A stretch of DNA of 9,324 nucleotides from Ignavibacteria bacterium UBA6906. Lineage in GTDB: Bacteria > Bacteroidota > Ignavibacteria > UBA10030 > UBA6906. Shown piece by piece: positions 7,089 through 9,324 of this stretch. A program made the position numbers and the translations under genes. The notes below the pieces were generated by a model, which made no database searches, was not told where the DNA came from, and worked only from the letters and a program-made list of their open reading frames with translations. The DNA lies in assembly GCA_002451155.1 (NCBI GenBank), contig DKBG01000063.1:1-9324 (forward strand), read 5' to 3'. Positions within the stretch are counted from its first letter, which is position 1. Every line of letters starts with the position of its first letter.

Positions 7089-8026
7089 TGCGCAGCGGAG
7101 CTCCGTGCGTCGCCGGCCTCCGATGGCTCTACGGGTGGCCGGCGTGGAGACCCTTGGTTCTTCTGACTCTGCTCCTTTTGTCGCGAGTCGGGGTGGCGCA
7201 GAGCGTTGTCGTTGTCGTCGTGGACGGGGCACGATTCCCCGAGACGTTTGGCGGGACGGGACGCTGGATTCCGAGGATGTGGAATGACCTCCGACCAGAG
7301 GGTACGCTCTGGGTGATGTTCCGGAACGAGGGGATTACAACGACAAATCCCGGCCATGCGAGCATCGTATCCGGGACCTGGCAAACCATCCCCAATGACG
7401 GATCGACACGGCCAACCAGGCCGACGGTGTTCGAATATTTCCGAAAAGAACGGAACCTTCCCGATTCGGCGACGCTCGTGGCCGCCGGTAAGGGAAAATT
7501 GGAGATTATCACACACAGCACCCACCCGGATTACGGGGCCAGATTCGGGGCTGTGTTTGCGCCGGGAACAAACGATCGGGACGTGGTATCGAACGTCCTC
7601 GGCATCCTCTCCAGAAGTCATCCACGACTTGTTGTAGCAAACCTGCCCGATGTCGATCTCGCGGCCCACGCCTCCGACTCACTGGGCTATCTTTCTTCGC
7701 TCTGGAGAGCCGATTCGCTCGTCGGGGTACTCTGGACTTTCCTGCAGGAAGACTCCTTCTATGCGGGAAACACCACACTCTTTGTCACAAATGACCATGG
7801 GCGGCACGAACGGGGTTTCAGTGACCATGGGGATGGGTGCGAAGGCTGCCGGCATATCATGCTCCTCGGTCTTGGGAGGGGAATGCGGAAGGGGAAAGTT
7901 GTGACGAAGCCCCGGACTCAGATCGACATTGCACCGGCGATAGGTGACCTGCTGGGATTCCACGTGCCCTTCGCGGACGGGACATCTATCTGCCGGGACA
8001 CCGGCTTCTCTCCCGGGTTACGGTAG
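7088..8026 (+). CDS. Exported alkaline-phosphatase-superfamily phosphodiesterase/nucleotide pyrophosphatase-like protein
   Basis: I place the start at the ATG at 7088, which overlaps the preceding TGA as TGATG and implies translational coupling; the product is 312 residues. A positively charged N-terminus, a hydrophobic core (about 22-31) and V-A-Q at 36-38 form a Sec signal peptide. Superfamily metal-site residues can be followed in order: D46 in V-V-D-G-A-R, T86 as probable nucleophile in T-N-P-G-H, D190 and H194 in D-V-D-L-A-A-H, D236 and H237 in N-D-H-G-R-H, and H256 or H247 as the last ligand. This matches the layout of type I phosphodiesterase/nucleotide pyrophosphatases (NPP: D54, T90, D210, H214, D257, H258, H363). 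An additional C-x-x-C (C251, C254) sits next to the last histidine. The likely reaction is hydrolysis of a phosphodiester or phosphomonoester outside the cytoplasm; the exact substrate is unknown. A GC-rich hairpin begins at the stop codon. Confidence 0.82.
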   Translation: MRSGAPCVAGLRWLYGWPAWRPLVLLTLLLLSRVGVAQSVVVVVVDGARFPETFGGTGRWIPRMWNDLRPEGTLWVMFRNEGITTTNPGHASIVSGTWQTIPNDGSTRPTRPTVFEYFRKERNLPDSATLVAAGKGKLEIITHSTHPDYGARFGAVFAPGTNDRDVVSNVLGILSRSHPRLVVANLPDVDLAAHASDSLGYLSSLWRADSLVGVLWTFLQEDSFYAGNTTLFVTNDHGRHERGFSDHGDGCEGCRHIMLLGLGRGMRKGKVVTKPRTQIDIAPAIGDLLGFHVPFADGTSICRDTGFSPGLR

Positions 8027-8046
8027 AGCGCCCGGTCTGCGCGCTC
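8026..8046 (+). terminator. GC-rich hairpin at the end of the phosphodiesterase gene
   Basis: GAGCGC at 8026-8031 can pair fully with GCGCTC at 8041-8046 around a nine-base loop. The left arm starts on the last base of the TAG stop codon. A second short stem (CCCCG/CGGGG with a three-base loop) follows at about 8051-8063. Neither is followed by a T-tract, so they could equally slow RNA decay or be chance GC-rich complementarity. The position, between the transporter series and a gene with its own leader, is what one expects for a partial terminator. Confidence 0.25.
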
Positions 8047-8122
8047 CGAATCCCCGTCCCGGGGGTGCCTGTTCTCTGCACGCATTCGGGAACCTGCCCC
8101 GCCCGGCCAGCGGACCTCCCGC

Positions 8123-8141
8123 TGTGACAATTTTGTGACAA
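8123..8141. promoter_or_regulatory. Pho-box-like direct repeat upstream of the 5'-nucleotidase
   Basis: TGTGACAA occurs at 8123-8130 and again, identical, at 8134-8141, an 11-base period (one helical turn). On the opposite strand this reads TTGTCAC-AAAA-TTGTCAC: two 7-base units with a 4-base AT spacer, the arrangement of enterobacterial PhoB boxes, whose units resemble (C/T)TGTCA(T/C). It lies 66 bases before the start of a 5'-nucleotidase, a typical phosphate-starvation enzyme. The box points away from the gene, unlike classical pho promoters. Another OmpR-family regulator, or one that reads the near-palindrome TTGTGACAA, is also possible. Confidence 0.45.
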
Positions 8142-8160
8142 CTCTCAGCTTCGCCCGCCG

Positions 8161-8166
8161 TATGCT
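8161..8166 (+). promoter_or_regulatory. Possible -10 element for the 5'-nucleotidase
   Basis: TATGCT matches the sigma70 -10 consensus at four of six positions and lies 41 bases before the ATG. No good -35 hexamer sits 16-18 bases upstream. The nearest TTG-like bases belong to the direct repeats and are 20-22 bases away. That pattern would suit an activator-dependent promoter, but the element is weak on its own. Confidence 0.25.
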
Positions 8167-8206
8167 TTCTTCGAACGCTGATTACAGTCATCGAAGGGAG
8201 GCACCT

Positions 8207-9324
8207 ATGGCTCCGCGTATTGCAGTTATCTGCCTTTTCTCTCTGGTCTTCAGCCTGGCCGGGCTCGCTCAGGTCGACACGGTTACTATCCTGCACCTCA
8301 ACGATACCCATTCAAATCTTTCCCCCACAGGTCCGAGATTGCCCGACCTTTCCGGGACTGCCGGCGGTATTGCGAGGGCAGCGACCTTCATCGGGCTGAC
8401 ACGAATGACCGAACCGAACGTCCTGCTGCTGCACGCGGGAGACTTTTCCATCGGGGACCTCTTCTACAATCAGTACTTTGGCGTCCCGGAACTCCGCTTG
8501 CTTCAGCAGCTTGGCTGCGATGCGATGACAGTCGGGAATCATGAGTTCGACCTGACTCCTTCGACTTTGGAGAGCGTCCTCGATTCGGCATTCACCGCCG
8601 GGAGCTTTCCTCTCCTCTCGGCAAACCTGGTTCTTCCGGATCCTTCAGTTCAGGGTCTCGCGAAATATATCTTCCCGTACGCAATCAGGGCCGTGGGAGG
8701 AAGATCCATCGGCCTCCTTGGGCTCACCACCCCTTCCACGAACATTCTGTCGCAGCCTTCCCCGGCCATTATTGACACGAATTTCATTCAGATCGCCGCG
8801 AAGTATGTGGATACGCTGCAGGGCAAGGGGTGCGACGCTATTATCGTGCTGTCGCATCTCGGGTATGCATATGATCAGGCTGTTGCGGCCAATGTGCCCG
8901 GCATTTCGGCAATCGTGGGCGGTCACGATCATTTGCAGCTTCGCTCTGCGCTTCCCATCGTGAATCCCCTGGGTGATACGACCTGGATTGTCCAGGCCAA
9001 CGCATTCTATCAAGATATCGGTCGACTCAGGCTCGTCATCGGCTCAGGGAAGGTCAGATTGCTCGACTATGCGTGTGTCTCCCTTGACGGCACCATTCCT
9101 GAGGAGCCGACAACGGCGGGGGTCGTCAGTATGCTGGTTGCCGGAATTGAATCGACCTATGGTCCCGTCTTCAGTGAGCAGATTGTTACCTCGGGCGGGT
9201 ATTTCGAGGAAGTGGCCGATTCCCTGTTGATGCCCGGCGCGAAAGATACTCCCGTCGGAAATCTGGTGACCGATGCATTCAGGGCGGCGCTCGGAACGCA
9301 GATTGCGTTCGAGGCTGGAGGGTC
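8207..9324 (+). CDS. Exported 5'-nucleotidase, UshA family (3' truncated by the window edge)
   Basis: The ATG at 8207 follows a strong Shine-Dalgarno sequence (GGGAGG, 8196-8201, five-base gap). The frame stays open to the window end, giving 372 complete codons. A Sec signal with a hydrophobic core (about 5-19) ends near L-A-Q (20-22). The N-terminal metallophosphoesterase domain has every metal-site motif: D33 and H35 (L-N-D-T-H-S), D79 (H-A-G-D-F), N111 and H112 (V-G-N-H-E-F-D), H217 (S-H-L-G), and H240/H242 (G-G-H-D-H). These match D41, H43, D84, N116, H117, H217, H252 and H254 of E. coli UshA. The 5'-nucleotidase C-terminal domain begins around 320, with D-T-P-V-G-N-L-V-T-D-A-F-R (347-359) and F-E-A-G-G just before the edge. 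It would dephosphorylate extracellular or periplasmic nucleoside monophosphates, releasing phosphate and nucleosides for the upstream CNT carrier. A 2',3'-cyclic phosphodiesterase activity, found in some relatives, is not excluded. Confidence 0.93.
   Translation, partial: MAPRIAVICLFSLVFSLAGLAQVDTVTILHLNDTHSNLSPTGPRLPDLSGTAGGIARAATFIGLTRMTEPNVLLLHAGDFSIGDLFYNQYFGVPELRLLQQLGCDAMTVGNHEFDLTPSTLESVLDSAFTAGSFPLLSANLVLPDPSVQGLAKYIFPYAIRAVGGRSIGLLGLTTPSTNILSQPSPAIIDTNFIQIAAKYVDTLQGKGCDAIIVLSHLGYAYDQAVAANVPGISAIVGGHDHLQLRSALPIVNPLGDTTWIVQANAFYQDIGRLRLVIGSGKVRLLDYACVSLDGTIPEEPTTAGVVSMLVAGIESTYGPVFSEQIVTSGGYFEEVADSLLMPGAKDTPVGNLVTDAFRAALGTQIAFEAGG

Overview
The window looks like ordinary chromosome from a fairly GC-rich, Gram-negative-type bacterium. 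Supporting this are a Tat-exported oxidoreductase subunit, two exported phosphoesterases with Sec signals, and clear Shine-Dalgarno sequences before several genes. The phylum cannot be fixed from the sequence. A member of the Bacteroidota/Ignavibacteriota/FCB-like lineages is my guess only. I see no rRNA, tRNA, CRISPR array, insertion sequence or phage gene.

Left part (1-2541). A partial plus-strand gene enters from the left edge. Its C-terminus resembles the L-rhamnose mutarotase fold but lacks the expected catalytic residues. It converges on a two-gene minus-strand unit: a small Tat-signal subunit of the gluconate 2-dehydrogenase subunit 3 family (2011-2541), followed by a GMC-family FAD oxidoreductase (464 to about 1977). 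The GMC gene appears to carry a one-base frameshift at its extreme 5' end, which separates its FAD-binding GxGxxG motif from any start codon. A minus-strand sigma70-like promoter lies at 2675-2703.

Middle part (2863-8026). Four plus-strand genes follow closely: a glutamate/aspartate:cation symporter, a NupC/CNT nucleoside transporter, a divergent NCS2-type (nucleobase-permease-like) transporter, and an exported alkaline-phosphatase-superfamily phosphodiesterase/nucleotide pyrophosphatase-like enzyme. The last two overlap by one base (TGATG), so they are probably translationally coupled.

Right part (8027-9324). A 180-base gap holds a small hairpin, two exact 8-base direct repeats spaced 11 bases apart (Pho-box-like), and a -10-like element. 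It is followed by an exported UshA-type 5'-nucleotidase that runs off the right edge.

Taken together, the genes from 4137 rightward read as a nucleotide-scavenging locus. Secreted phosphoesterases would degrade extracellular nucleotides to nucleosides and phosphate, and the CNT and NCS2-like permeases would import nucleosides and possibly bases. The repeat before the nucleotidase suggests, but does not prove, phosphate control. This is a sensible combination of known families rather than a clearly new kind of system.
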